In this document: positions 17,407 to 25,883 of the stretch, piece after piece
Layout of the letters: every line of letters begins with the position of its first letter
How positions within the stretch are numbered: the stretch's first letter is position 1
Source of the DNA: Phycisphaerae bacterium
GTDB taxonomy: Bacteria > Planctomycetota > Phycisphaerae > Sedimentisphaerales > SM23-30
NCBI GenBank assembly: GCA_016342495.1
Contig: JAEIOG010000050.1
Location: forward strand, 1-34,921
Reading direction: 5' to 3'
DNA length: 34,921 bases
Position numbers and translations under genes: made by a program
The notes under the pieces: model-generated
What the model saw: the letters and a program-made list of their open reading frames with translations, nothing else
What the model was told of the DNA's origin: nothing
The model's database searches: none

Positions 17407-17697
17407 TTATAGACGGCGGCGTTTGAGCTGATCGTATATTCCACCACGGCTATCAACTTCAACAACGGTAACTAATAACTTATCATCTTTGATTTCATAT
17501 ACTATGCGGTAATCACGGACACGAATTCGATATAGATTTGGATAGCCTTTTAATGATTCACAGCTATCTGGTCTTGGATTAAAAGCTAATGCCAAAATTG
17601 CCTTTTTGATTTGTGACTTTAGTTTGTTATCTAAAGTTTTGAATGTTTTGGCAACATTGCGATGAATTTCAATCTTATAGTTTCCCTGCACAAGCAA
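17407..17697 (-). CDS. RelE/ParE-family toxin
   Basis: The product of about 96 residues carries the RelE-fold pattern: NYKIEIHRNVAKTFKTLDNK at the start, a helix with KSQIKKAILAL, NPRP, LKGYPNLYRIRVRDYRIVYEI, and a basic tail. RelE toxins cleave mRNA at the ribosome; ParE relatives target gyrase, and the sequence looks more RelE-like. The frame has no ATG. Possible starts are TTG at 17697 or GTG at 17691, both just after the antitoxin stop at 17707, so translation is probably coupled to the antitoxin. Confidence 0.85.
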   Translation of the reverse strand: MLVQGNYKIEIHRNVAKTFKTLDNKLKSQIKKAILALAFNPRPDSCESLKGYPNLYRIRVRDYRIVYEIKDDKLLVTVVEVDSRGGIYDQLKRRRL

Positions 17698-17706
17698 AAA
17701 CCTTTT

Positions 17707-17955
17707 TCATTCGTTGGTTTGATTAAAAAAATCTTCGGCTGATATAAAGCCCTCAGGTTCATTCATTGCTTTTTTGTGAGCAGCGATGTCCATTTGATCT
17801 TCCAGCAATTGAAGGATTTTAAGTTCTTCCATTGAAATAATGGCACCAACGTCCTTTCCATGAGATGAAAGGACTATCCTTTGGCCACCAATTCTTACCC
17901 GGTTGAGCAATTCTCCCAACATGGACCTTGCATGACTAATACTAAAATTTTCCAT
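17707..17955 (-). CDS. Phd/YefM-family antitoxin
   Basis: The 82-residue protein has the Phd/YefM N-terminal DNA-binding pattern: SISHARSMLGELLNRV, then GGQRIVLSSHGKDVGAIISMEEL. A variable acidic C-terminus would bind and neutralise the toxin. It precedes the toxin by about 10 bases on the same strand, the usual antitoxin-first order. AAAGAAG precedes the ATG. The 180-base upstream region is extremely AT-rich (many TATAAT-like strings) and should hold an autoregulated promoter. Confidence 0.85.
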   Translation of the reverse strand: MENFSISHARSMLGELLNRVRIGGQRIVLSSHGKDVGAIISMEELKILQLLEDQMDIAAHKKAMNEPEGFISAEDFFNQTNE

Positions 17956-18135
17956 CTTCTTTAGATACCTGTATTAAATGTGAAACAGATTGTTAATAAC
18001 CTATAAGTAAAGTATATATTATATATCATTTATGTCAAATATGCACTTTAGTAATATTTGTACTAATTTAATATAAACTATTGTGTAATAATGATTTAAA
18101 ATATATAATATTTTTATAAATTATATATAATTTTA

Positions 18136-18840
18136 CTATTCGGTGAACCGGGCCAGCCAAGGGTTGGCTAGTTGGAAGAGGATAATTAGGATAAGAGCGG
18201 GGGTGAAGTTTGCGGTTTGGATTTTTTTTAGTTTTAGGAGATTGATACCAATCATAATAATGAGCAGGCCACCAACAGCGGAGACGGCATCGATCATGGG
18301 TTGATCGACATAGGGAGAGACAGTGCCAGAGGCTAAAGTTAAAGCTCCCTGGATGATCAAAATTGAGACAGCGGAAAATGCCACGCCCCAGCCCATAACG
18401 GCGGTAAGCAAGATAGCGACAGAGCCGTCCATAACAGATTTGAGATATAGAAGCTGATAATCCTTGTCGATGCCGGCTTTGAAGGAGCCAACGATGGTCA
18501 TGGCCCCGACGCAGAAAAGTACTGTGGCATCGAGAAAGCCTTCGGCGAACTGGCCCTGTCCCATGGACCCGGGCAGTTTAGTTTTCATCCAGCCACCAAA
18601 ACCAAGGATTCTATCTTCGATTTTCAGGTATGTGCCTAAAAGGCCACCGATTACCAGCGAAAGCACCATATATAGAGGATTACATTCATTTTGAGCCATA
18701 GATATGCCAATGAATAAAGTAAAAATACCCAATGCATTGAAAACTGTTGTTTCATATTTATCATGGATTTTGCCCTTGAGGAATAGTCCGATAAAAGAGC
18801 CAATCAGTACAGCTAAAGCGTTTATTATTGTTGCAATCAT
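18136..18840 (-). CDS. DUF554 family membrane protein
   Basis: Starting at the ATG at 18840 the protein has 234 residues. The open frame extends six codons to a TTG, but MIATIINALAVLIGSFIGLFLKG is the usual DUF554 beginning. Seven or so hydrophobic helices alternate with glycine-rich turns (VIGGLLGTYLKIEDRI, FCVGAMTIVGSFKAGIDKD, DAVSAVGGLLIIMIGINLL), all family hallmarks. DUF554 proteins (YdfK/YqgA-like) are predicted transporters of unknown substrate. No link to neighbours is evident; the gene is transcribed alone. Confidence 0.88.
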   Translation of the reverse strand: MIATIINALAVLIGSFIGLFLKGKIHDKYETTVFNALGIFTLFIGISMAQNECNPLYMVLSLVIGGLLGTYLKIEDRILGFGGWMKTKLPGSMGQGQFAEGFLDATVLFCVGAMTIVGSFKAGIDKDYQLLYLKSVMDGSVAILLTAVMGWGVAFSAVSILIIQGALTLASGTVSPYVDQPMIDAVSAVGGLLIIMIGINLLKLKKIQTANFTPALILIILFQLANPWLARFTE

Positions 18841-19174
18841 GGGGGTATAATATGTCAAGGGGATGGAAATGTACAGTAATTTTTGGTATCTGGCAAACCT
18901 TTAATTGTTTTGTCGGTCTGAAGATTAAAATTGAGTTAGGTAAAAAAATGGTAATTTTTGGTGTTTTTTAGTGTTTTTATGTCGATTTGAGGGTGTGAAG
19001 TGCCCTTGGGTTCCTGTCAAAATGACAGGGGGAAATGTAAGAACAGGCATGAGGTAGGGGTGTGGAATTGGCTTGTGTTATTTGGGTTGCAGACGCTGAA
19101 TGTGTTTTTGTTGTCCACGCGCTGGCGCTTGTGGTTGTATTGAAACAATCGTATGATGGTATTTGTAGTTTGAA
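18841..19174. other. Intergenic region with hairpin and repeat copy
   Basis: These 334 bases lie between the kelch gene's 3' end and the DUF554 start. They hold a cctgtca/tgacagg hairpin with an AAA loop (19013-19029) without a T run, and the second copy of the 24-bp repeat (19113-19136). No conserved frame is seen. Confidence 0.5.
19113..19136 (-). repeat. 24-bp intergenic repeat, copy 2 (inverted)
   Basis: This is an exact reverse complement of 7975-7998. It lies 38 bases past the stop of the leftward kelch gene, just as copy 1 lies 19 bases past the stop of the leftward regulator gene, but in the opposite orientation. Confidence 0.75.
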
Positions 19175-20446
19175 TTAATGGGTATAATAATAGATATGGC
19201 AGTTGCCCTGGATGGTATCGGTGTAGTTATAGCCAGAGATTAGCATGATGCGTTGATATTTTTGGGTAGGTGGTAATGGTACGGCTGAGAAATCGTCATG
19301 GCCGGTGGGCATGGGGCCAATGTTGACCAGGGTGTTTGAGTCGGAATAATATAGCCAGGCTGAATCCAGCACGGTATCGTTTTGATTATTATTGCCGGGG
19401 TCATATTCCCCGCCAGCTAATAGGATAATGGTACCTTTTCTATTTGGATCATTAGCGAAAATATCAACGGCGGCTAAATCAGAAAGGCCCGGAAGAGTTT
19501 TGCCATCGCTGGTGGGTTTGAGTGTTGGCCCTTCGGTTAAGATGTCTGATTGATAATCATAAAGCCAGGTTTTGTCGATGCAGCGGCCTGAAGAAAGAAG
19601 TTGGGCGCCGGCTATTAAGATTTTGCCGTTATTGAGTAAGGAAACTGATAAATCATCAAAAACATTGGGTAATCGAGTCTTTTTTTGGGTAAAAACTTCA
19701 TTTTCTGGGTTGAAAAGTTCGATTGCTGTGCTTCTTCCGGCAATTATCAGTACCTGGCCATTGGGGAGATTAATAGTGTCATGGTTGATATGGCGGGAAT
19801 TGGTTTGGTTTTTGGTGGGCCGGGTAGTGTATTTTCCTGCTGGGTTCCAGCTTAAGATAGTTGCCTGGCGGGAACCACCGGTGATTAAAACTTCATTGTT
19901 ATTTAAAAGGTTTAGCCCGGGACTGAAAACTGGGTTGGGCAAATCTGGAAGGGTCGTTACCTTACCGGTGTTATAATCGTATAACTCCATTGTTTTGAGG
20001 TTTTTACCGTGTTGGCCTTTTCCACCGGCGATAAGAATTTTGTTATTGGGAAGTTTAAGGGCCGAATGGAGGAAGCGGCCATTAATCAGCGTAGAGCCAA
20101 GAGTTCGCCATTGAGATTTTTCCGGGTTGAAAATACGTATGCCGGTGGAAGCGATTGGGACTTTGTCGAACATTTTGGCATAGCCACCGATTACGACAAT
20201 TTCACCATTATCCATGACGGTGGCGGAATGAGCAGAGGTTGGCCCGGGCAGGGATGGGGCTTTGGCAAAGCCATCGGTTATGGGGATGGGGTAAGATTCT
20301 ATTTCGCTGTAAACTGTTTTAACTGAGGTGTTTATGTTATTTTGTGGTGGAGGAATCAATGGGTTGGCATTATATTTTGATATAGCCCAGCCTATGGTAA
20401 TACCAGCGATGAGAATCATCATTAGTTGTATGAAGGAGTTTCTCAT
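19175..20446 (-). CDS. Membrane-anchored kelch/galactose-oxidase-like beta-propeller protein
   Basis: The 423-residue protein has one N-terminal hydrophobic helix (IQLMMILIAGITIGWAI), a signal anchor or uncleaved signal, followed by about six kelch-type blades. Recurring elements are HSATVMDNGEIVVIGGYAK, LPNNKILIAGGKG, LLNNNEVLITGGSR, LPNGQVLIIAGRS, LNNGKILIAGAQ and IILLAGGEYDP. No galactose-oxidase copper site is evident by eye and no other domain is present, so an enzyme function is not claimed. It is probably an extracytoplasmic binding or scaffolding protein. No strong ribosome site precedes the ATG. Confidence 0.85.
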   Translation of the reverse strand: MRNSFIQLMMILIAGITIGWAISKYNANPLIPPPQNNINTSVKTVYSEIESYPIPITDGFAKAPSLPGPTSAHSATVMDNGEIVVIGGYAKMFDKVPIASTGIRIFNPEKSQWRTLGSTLINGRFLHSALKLPNNKILIAGGKGQHGKNLKTMELYDYNTGKVTTLPDLPNPVFSPGLNLLNNNEVLITGGSRQATILSWNPAGKYTTRPTKNQTNSRHINHDTINLPNGQVLIIAGRSTAIELFNPENEVFTQKKTRLPNVFDDLSVSLLNNGKILIAGAQLLSSGRCIDKTWLYDYQSDILTEGPTLKPTSDGKTLPGLSDLAAVDIFANDPNRKGTIILLAGGEYDPGNNNQNDTVLDSAWLYYSDSNTLVNIGPMPTGHDDFSAVPLPPTQKYQRIMLISGYNYTDTIQGNCHIYYYTH

Positions 20447-20558
20447 AAATTATTGGTATATAAGGTGTATAAGAATTATTTCTGGCATTAATTGGCAACA
20501 CCAAGCCAATAAACCACTGCGGGTGCGATAAATAAAAGCTTATGGTGGAATATGTGCT

Positions 20559-20580
20559 GAGACAAGGCATGCCTTGTCTC
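20559..20580. repeat. Perfect 22-bp palindrome
   Basis: gagacaaggca joined to tgccttgtctc reads identically on both strands with no loop. It lies in the 192-base gap between the methyltransferase and kelch genes (both leftward). It has no T tract. Palindromes of this gagacaaggcatgcc type occur as dispersed repeats in various bacteria, so it is more likely a mobile or REP-like repeat than an operator. Confidence 0.7.
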
Positions 20581-20638
20581 TACAAGGGCTATCTTTATTT
20601 TTTTGCCAAATAATATTCTCGCACACGTATACAAGGAC

Positions 20639-21565
20639 TCATTCTTCATTGTCGAATAATGAAGTTGTTGGCGCTGTCTTAGTTTTTTTGGTTTTACGTT
20701 TGCGTATTGGAGTTTGAACGCCCGGTGGATTATAGGCAACAGTGTCGGTAAGGTCGATATTTTGGGTAGATTCAAGTCGGGCGAGGCCCTGTTGGACATA
20801 ATTTTCGGAGATATCGGTAGCCAAATAGCGTCTATTTAGAGTTTTTGCAACCGCAACTGTTGTGCCGGAACCAGAAAATGGATCGAAAACCAGATCTTCG
20901 GGATTGGAAGCGACTTTTATGATTCTTCCGAGAAGTTTTTCGGGCATTTGGCAGCCATGAAAGCCTTTTCGTTCTTTGAAGGTGCCACAGACGCGGGGGA
21001 TATGCCAGGTATCTTCAGAATCCAGGAAGGCATCGGGGATGGCCTGAGGGCGGATGATCCAGGTATCATCGGGGATTTTGCCACGGCCATCGGCACGTTT
21101 ATCGGCATAGGTTGTTTGGCGGGCAGAGGGGACTCTTACTTCTAAGTCATTGAAAGTAAGTGACTTATCATTTTTGGCGAAATAGAAGATATGGGTATGG
21201 CTGCGGGAGAATTTGGCTTTGGTATTTTGGCCAAAGGTGTAATACCAGATAATCCAGTTTCGCATTGTCAGTCCCAATTTGCGGGCAGTTATTTTGATTT
21301 CGGCGGCATATTCGTCGCCAATAGCTATCCAGAACGAGCCATTATCTTTTAAGGCGGCGGTGCACGCGGTCATCCAGTCATTGGTCCATGATACATAGTT
21401 GTCGTAATCGAGGTTGTCTTTGTATTTATCGTAGCTGTAGCCAATATTAAAAGGGGGATCGGCAAAAACCAGATCGATAAAAGGTTCGCCGTTATTTTGT
21501 TTTAACTGTTTTTCTAATATGGAGATACAGTCGCCGTGGATAATTGTGTTTTCGATGGTGCTCAT
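20639..21565 (-). CDS. Solitary DNA methyltransferase, N6_N4_Mtase family (beta-class order)
   Basis: The 308-residue protein carries motif IV DPPF (residues 36-39) before motif [11 protein letters not shown] (D228 in the Asp), the circular order of beta-class amino-methyltransferases. It transfers methyl from SAM to adenine N6 or cytosine N4; DPPF fits adenine or cytosine-N4 members, and the target site is not deducible. A variable region with [14 protein letters not shown] lies between. No restriction endonuclease or specificity gene is adjacent, so it looks like an orphan regulatory or housekeeping methylase. A basic tail ([10 protein letters not shown]) follows the core. No phage or integrase genes flank it. 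Confidence 0.9.
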   Translation of the reverse strand: MSTIENTIIHGDCISILEKQLKQNNGEPFIDLVFADPPFNIGYSYDKYKDNLDYDNYVSWTNDWMTACTAALKDNGSFWIAIGDEYAAEIKITARKLGLTMRNWIIWYYTFGQNTKAKFSRSHTHIFYFAKNDKSLTFNDLEVRVPSARQTTYADKRADGRGKIPDDTWIIRPQAIPDAFLDSEDTWHIPRVCGTFKERKGFHGCQMPEKLLGRIIKVASNPEDLVFDPFSGSGTTVAVAKTLNRRYLATDISENYVQQGLARLESTQNIDLTDTVAYNPPGVQTPIRKRKTKKTKTAPTTSLFDNEE

Positions 21566-21674
21566 GAGAGGTATTTTAGGAGAAAAAAATGTGATTTACA
21601 ATTTATATTTTGGATATGTGTTTATTCGTGAGTGAGATTTTTTAGTGGCAGGGTAAAAATATAAGAATAGCACA

Positions 21675-21709
21675 CGGATTTTGACGGATCTGGCGGATTT
21701 TCGCGGATT
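21675..21709. repeat. Short direct repeats, CGGATT units
   Basis: CGGATT or CGGATC occurs at 21675, 21685, 21694 and 21704. Strings of this cggatttncgcggattt type are common in intergenic DNA of diverse bacteria. They could be protein-binding iterons or decayed repeat DNA. Confidence 0.5.
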
Positions 21710-22014
21710 TGATTGGGCAATAGCCAACGATTGTTTTAATGGATTTGTGGATTTTTTAGCTGGCAAGGCCTGTTTTGATGCAATTGGTTTTTAATTGTTT
21801 GTTTTGAAATTGTCAATTTGGAATTGATTATCACAGATCAAGCCAGATTTTTTTATGGCTATTGTTGACTACAAGCCCGGAAGACCAATTTTAAGCACGA
21901 GTCATTTGCTAAGTGGATATTGAATATGGCTTTAGGGGTGCCACCAAATAAACTCGCTCACGTTTATTCTTTGGAATAAGGTCTAAAAAAAGAAAATGTG
22001 TCATGAAATACATA

Positions 22015-22070
22015 GCCAGCAAACAAAATTTTCCGTTCTCGTTACGAAAGCAATTATTAGAGATCCCCTT
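22015..22070. mobile_element. Truncated copy of the MITE-like element
   Basis: Positions 22015-22080 match 27359-27424 over 66 bases with only a few differences, including gccagcaaacaaaa, the acgaaagcaattattagaga core and the terminal ATCTCTAATAATT (read on the minus strand). The matching left half of the full element is absent. Its end lies about four bases past the stop codon of the leftward AraC gene (stop at 22076-22074). Confidence 0.7.
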
Positions 22071-22073
22071 GAT

Positions 22074-22901
22074 TTAAAGGGATTTACGAAACTCATTTGG
22101 GCATCGTCCCATTTCTTGTGTAATTCGTCTTGAAAAGTAGGCAGGGTCGGAATAGCCACAGGCAAATGCGATTTCGCTGATTGACATATCGCTATGATGA
22201 AGAAGAGACAGGGCCTTACGCAGACGCAAACGCTGTAGATACTCCGAAGGGGACATCCCCGCAGCTTTACGAAAAAGGCGACTTAGCTGTGAACGATGGG
22301 TTTTTAACTGTCCAGCTAGTTTATTTACATTGCATTGGGGGTCAGTATATTGCTGTTCCAACAAATCTCTGGCCTGCTTGACAATGTTATTTAAAGATTT
22401 ATCATCATGTTGAGGTGTTGCCTGTGCTGCCTGAACAAGAATTTCATAGGCGATGGTGCTAGCGTGATATTCACTTCCATACATAAAACCTTGGATTTCA
22501 TTTTCAAGCTGGTCGAATAATTCTACAGGGCATTTTCCTGCCCAACGCAAAGGAGGTTTATCTAAATTCAAAGTACAGATCAGCTCCCATGCCATTGGCC
22601 CATCAAGAGTCAGCCATCGATAATTACCTGCTTGTGGAACTGGTACTCCGGTAATATGTGTTTCAGGGGGCAAAACTACAAAATGGTCGGCCAGGACTGA
22701 TAATAAAACACCATCAGCCAAAAATTGAACCTGTCCTTGTAATCCCCAGTAAATGTTGACCCAGTGAATTATTCCGGTATTGTGTTTCCAGCCAGAATTG
22801 AAATTTGCCTGTCCAACAGAACGAGCTCCAAGGGGAACCGGCACCGAAGGGGATTCCGATGGTCGCCACCACCCCCACCAATTTCTCGTAATTTCAGTCA
22901 C
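22074..22901 (-). CDS. AraC-family transcriptional regulator with cupin-like sensor
   Basis: The 275-residue protein starts at a GTG; no in-frame ATG is near, and only a weak GGAT precedes it. An N-terminal cupin-like ligand domain (about 35-150, HWVNIYWGLQGQVQFLADG) is followed by a linker and a C-terminal AraC double helix-turn-helix (about 170-275, VNKLAGQLKTHRSQLSRLFRKAAG and SISEIAFACGYSDPAYFSRRI). AraC proteins of this build activate adjacent catabolic genes on sugar binding. It diverges from the UroD2/isomerase-DUF1080/Gfo operon across 210 bases, its likely target. A truncated MITE lies right after its stop. Confidence 0.9.
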   Translation of the reverse strand: MTEITRNWWGWWRPSESPSVPVPLGARSVGQANFNSGWKHNTGIIHWVNIYWGLQGQVQFLADGVLLSVLADHFVVLPPETHITGVPVPQAGNYRWLTLDGPMAWELICTLNLDKPPLRWAGKCPVELFDQLENEIQGFMYGSEYHASTIAYEILVQAAQATPQHDDKSLNNIVKQARDLLEQQYTDPQCNVNKLAGQLKTHRSQLSRLFRKAAGMSPSEYLQRLRLRKALSLLHHSDMSISEIAFACGYSDPAYFSRRITQEMGRCPNEFRKSL

Positions 22902-22954
22902 AATAATCCAATCTTTATCACAAAATTCGCTCTATTAATTGTTTAATTATGTAT

Positions 22955-22960
22955 TATAAT
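22955..22960 (+). promoter_or_regulatory. Candidate -10 box of the UroD2 operon
   Basis: A perfect TATAAT lies 49-54 bases before the putative leader ORF start (23009). No good -35 hexamer lies 16-18 bases upstream, as is usual for AraC-activated promoters. The call rests on the consensus and position only. Confidence 0.35.
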
Positions 22961-23008
22961 GGTATTTAATTCAAGAGCAAACTAACATAAATCTAAATAG
23001 GAGCTTTT

Positions 23009-23119
23009 ATGTTTAGGTTTTGCGTGCAGGTATTTGTTGAAATTCAATTTTGCAGAATGCGAATCAATGCAATTGATTTATTAAAACAAAAAATTATCAC
23101 CAAAGGGCTTTATGACTGA
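23009..23119 (+). CDS. Possible 36-residue leader ORF overlapping the UroD2 start
   Basis: AGGAG (22999-23003) lies five bases before this ATG. The frame (MFRFCVQVFVEIQFC...) runs 36 codons and stops at TGA 23117-23119, overlapping the UroD2 ATG at 23112 by eight bases in another frame. This arrangement fits translational coupling or a leader peptide. The peptide resembles nothing I recognise, and no attenuator hairpin is obvious. Confidence 0.35.
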   Translation: MFRFCVQVFVEIQFCRMRINAIDLLKQKIITKGLYD

Positions 23120-24272
23120 ATTAACTTCATTGGAACGAGTGATAAGAGCTGTGACACATCAAAAGGTGGATCGCATTCCACTGGATATTGGTGCTTCTTA
23201 TACGACAGGAATCACAAAGAATGCCTATTGTGGGTTGGCAAAGGCGATGGGCGCAGTCGGTATCGAGCCACAGCTGTTTGATGTTGTTCAGCAGTTAGCG
23301 GTAGTTGATGACCAGATGGCTGAATTAATCAAAGTTGATATTCGCGGGATTGCACCAAATGTCATTCGTAAAAATCCCGCGATAGAAATTATTGATGGGG
23401 TTCAGTGTTTTACTGATGAATGGGGTTTGAAATGGATTAAAGAAGAAGGAGTGTTGTATTTTCATCATAGCAATGCTCCTTTGGGCGGGGAAATAACAGA
23501 AAAAGAGATTGAAGAATTCCCCTGGCCTGATCCAACAGATCCGAAATTGTTTGATGGCGTTGTTGATCAGGCAAAACAATATCATCAGCAGGGGTATGCT
23601 GTTATTCTGGAGTCTATCTGTTCGGGGATATTTGAGATGTCATGCCGTTTGCGGGGAACCGAGCAGTTTTATATGGATTTGGCTCTGAATCCTGATTTGG
23701 CATGTGCTTTGCTGGATAAACTGGTTGAAATAAAAATCAAGTATTATAAGGTGGCAGCTAAGGCTGTTGGCCAATATGTTCAGTTTATCCGGGAAGCCGA
23801 TGATGTAGCTGGGCAGGAATCTCTTTTGATGTCGCAGAAGATGTATCGGCAGTTGATAAAGCCACGTCACAAAATGCTTTTTGACGCACAAAATCAGGAA
23901 TTTCCTGAGCCATTTTTTATCTGGTTTCATTCTGATGGGGCGATTTATGATATTCTTGGGGATTTTATTGAAATTGGAGTGCAAGTGCTTAATCCCTTGC
24001 AATTAACAGCAAAAGGAATGGATGCTGAAAAAATCAAAAGTGAATTTGGCAAAGATCTTGCTTTTTGGGGCGGAGGTGTTAATACTCAGCATATATTGCC
24101 ACATTGTGGGCCTGAGGATGTTGGTGATGATGTTCAGCAACGTATAAAAACTATTGGTCCGGAAGGTTTTATTTTTGGGACAGTACATAATATTCAGGAT
24201 GATGTGCCAACTGCAAATATTATGGCAATGCTGGAAAAATTTGAAAAAATGAAGCATGTTGTCGATAATTAA
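23112..24272 (+). CDS. UroD-superfamily protein without the zinc cysteines
   Basis: The 386-residue protein is a paralogue of the one at 6501-7781, with ERVIRAVTHQKVDRIPLDIGA at the start and KDLAFWGGGVNTQHILPHCGPEDV near the end. The UroD RQAGR motif is missing. At the zinc-site position it has H273-S-D275-G instead of HSCG, and LQL instead of VQC, so the methyltransferase-type zinc site is not conserved. The two paralogues therefore probably differ in chemistry. AAAGGG lies before the ATG. It is the first full gene of an operon with the isomerase-DUF1080 and Gfo/Idh/MocA genes, implying a role in sugar breakdown; the reaction is unknown. Confidence 0.8.
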   Translation: MTELTSLERVIRAVTHQKVDRIPLDIGASYTTGITKNAYCGLAKAMGAVGIEPQLFDVVQQLAVVDDQMAELIKVDIRGIAPNVIRKNPAIEIIDGVQCFTDEWGLKWIKEEGVLYFHHSNAPLGGEITEKEIEEFPWPDPTDPKLFDGVVDQAKQYHQQGYAVILESICSGIFEMSCRLRGTEQFYMDLALNPDLACALLDKLVEIKIKYYKVAAKAVGQYVQFIREADDVAGQESLLMSQKMYRQLIKPRHKMLFDAQNQEFPEPFFIWFHSDGAIYDILGDFIEIGVQVLNPLQLTAKGMDAEKIKSEFGKDLAFWGGGVNTQHILPHCGPEDVGDDVQQRIKTIGPEGFIFGTVHNIQDDVPTANIMAMLEKFEKMKHVVDN

Positions 24273-24311
24273 TGAATAACTGACTCGAAACTATTTAATA
24301 TGGAGAAAGAC

Positions 24312-25844
24312 ATGAAGCGAAAGAAATTATTATTTTTTATTGGAATTATGATGCTTATAGGTATGGCTATGCCCTGTATCGCTGCTGTTCTGCAAAAGAC
24401 CAATCCTAATCCTGATGCCAGATTCCAGTTTGGTATTGCAACATATTCTTTTTGTCAAAGATCATTAGATGAACTTCTCCAGACAGCACAAAAACTTGAT
24501 CTAAAAGTTTTGTCAGTTAAATCATGTCATTTGTCATTTGATTGTGATGATGCTAAGTTAAACTCAATTAAGCAGAAAATAAATAAGGCAGGTATAGCCA
24601 TCGGTTCTGTTGGTGTTGTTTATATGAACACTGAAAATGAGGTTAATAATGCATTTGAATATGCCAGGAAGGTTGGCACCAAAATGATCATTGGTGTTCC
24701 TAAAGAGGAGATGATAGACCTGGTCGAGAAGAAAATAAAAGAATATGATATTAAAGTGGCTATCCATAATCACGGTGTCTGGACTATGCTTTATCCCAGC
24801 CCGGAAAGCATTTATAAACTTTTAGAAGGCCGGGATAAAAGACTGGGTTTATGTATTGATGTTGGTCATACTGTACGCCTGAATCATGATCCTGCTGAAG
24901 CTATCAGAAAATATGCTGATAGAGTTCTTGATATACATGTCTGGGACAGTACATCAGCTTCAGCTGATGGCAAAGCTACTCTGGCAGGCTATGGTATTAT
25001 TGATTTTCATGAGATTTTACAGGCACTTATCGATATTGGCTATAGCGGCAATGTAAATACAGAACTCTGGTATGACATGAAAGAACCTGAAATATCCACC
25101 GCCCAAACCATTGGTTACCTCAATGGTATTCTTAATTCATTAAATTACAATAAAAATGATGATGTAAAAATGAATACTCTTTCTGACAAAGAGATCATAG
25201 AAGGCTGGGAGTTGCTTTTTGATGGCAAAACAACCAAAGGCTGGCGGGGCATTAATCAAAATACCTTCCCCAAGTCAGGCTGGAAAATCACAAATGGCCA
25301 GTTGGCGATTGATGCTGTTGATGGCGGAGAATCTACTAATGGCGGTGATATTATTACAGTTAAAAAATACAGTGATTTTGAACTGAAGTTTGAATGGAAA
25401 ATGTTGACCAGAGGCGGCAACAGCGGCGTGAAGTATTTTGTGCTCGAAGGGTTATCTGACAACAACAAACATGGAATAGGCCCGGAATTCCAGATTCTTG
25501 ATGATGCCAACCATCCCTGGATGGTTCAGGGGCAGATGAAACCTGGTGATTATTATACAGTAGGCAGCCTGTATAATTTATATAAACCTGTCAACAAAAA
25601 GCTAAAACCGCTCGGTGAATATAATCACTGCAAAATCATCAGCAAAGGCAAACATGTGGAGCATTGGCTCAATGGCGTTAAAGTTGTTGAATATGAAAGA
25701 GGCAGCCATGATTTTAAAAAACGGGTTAGCCAATGTAAATTAAATATTTATGAGGATTTTGGACTGGCAACAGAAGGCCATATTCTGCTGCAGGACCATG
25801 GTAGTAAAATTCACTTTAGAAATATTAAAATCAAAGAGTTGTAA
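24312..25844 (+). CDS. Secreted fusion: sugar isomerase/epimerase-like TIM barrel + DUF1080 (3-keto-disaccharide hydrolase)
   Basis: I start at the ATG at 24312, with GGAG seven bases upstream; an in-frame ATG at 24300 would overlap that site. The 510-residue protein has a signal peptide (MKRKKLLFFIGIMMLIGMAM), then an AP-endonuclease-2/xylose-isomerase-like barrel (about 30-280). Metal-ligand-type segments are AIHNHGVWT, LCIDVGHTV, VLDIHVWDS and VNTELWYD. A DUF1080 concanavalin-like domain follows (about 295-510: WELLFDGKTTKGWRG, KFEWKMLTRGGNSGVKYF, GPEFQILDD, EHWLNGVKV). DUF1080 enzymes act on 3-keto-glycosides after C3 oxidation by Gfo/Idh/MocA proteins such as the next gene. Fusion of both activities in one exported chain is notable. 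Confidence 0.9.
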   Translation: MKRKKLLFFIGIMMLIGMAMPCIAAVLQKTNPNPDARFQFGIATYSFCQRSLDELLQTAQKLDLKVLSVKSCHLSFDCDDAKLNSIKQKINKAGIAIGSVGVVYMNTENEVNNAFEYARKVGTKMIIGVPKEEMIDLVEKKIKEYDIKVAIHNHGVWTMLYPSPESIYKLLEGRDKRLGLCIDVGHTVRLNHDPAEAIRKYADRVLDIHVWDSTSASADGKATLAGYGIIDFHEILQALIDIGYSGNVNTELWYDMKEPEISTAQTIGYLNGILNSLNYNKNDDVKMNTLSDKEIIEGWELLFDGKTTKGWRGINQNTFPKSGWKITNGQLAIDAVDGGESTNGGDIITVKKYSDFELKFEWKMLTRGGNSGVKYFVLEGLSDNNKHGIGPEFQILDDANHPWMVQGQMKPGDYYTVGSLYNLYKPVNKKLKPLGEYNHCKIISKGKHVEHWLNGVKVVEYERGSHDFKKRVSQCKLNIYEDFGLATEGHILLQDHGSKIHFRNIKIKEL

Positions 25845-25883
25845 ATAATACTGATTATTAGTCTAAAATAAGGAAATAATATT

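Larger units (their letters stand above)
21566..22073. other. Intergenic region with short direct repeats and a truncated MITE
   Basis: These 508 bases separate the methyltransferase start from the AraC regulator stop. They contain four CGGAT(T/C) units at 9-10 base spacing (21675-21709) and a truncated copy of the MITE found at 27248-27416 (22015-22070). No conserved coding frame is seen. Confidence 0.55.

Noticed and set aside
17956-18135. Very AT-rich 180-bp segment considered as a replication or transfer origin
   Set aside because: It has no DnaA-type boxes or iterons that I can see, and it is explained as the promoter region of the toxin-antitoxin pair.
17407-21565. Toxin-antitoxin pair plus DNA methyltransferase considered as a defence island
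   Set aside because: Unrelated housekeeping-like genes (DUF554, kelch) lie between them, and there is no restriction, phage or CRISPR gene.
21675-21709. CGGATT repeats considered as a CRISPR array or replication iterons
   Set aside because: Units are only 6 bases with 3-4 base spacing, there are four of them, and no cas or replication gene is near.
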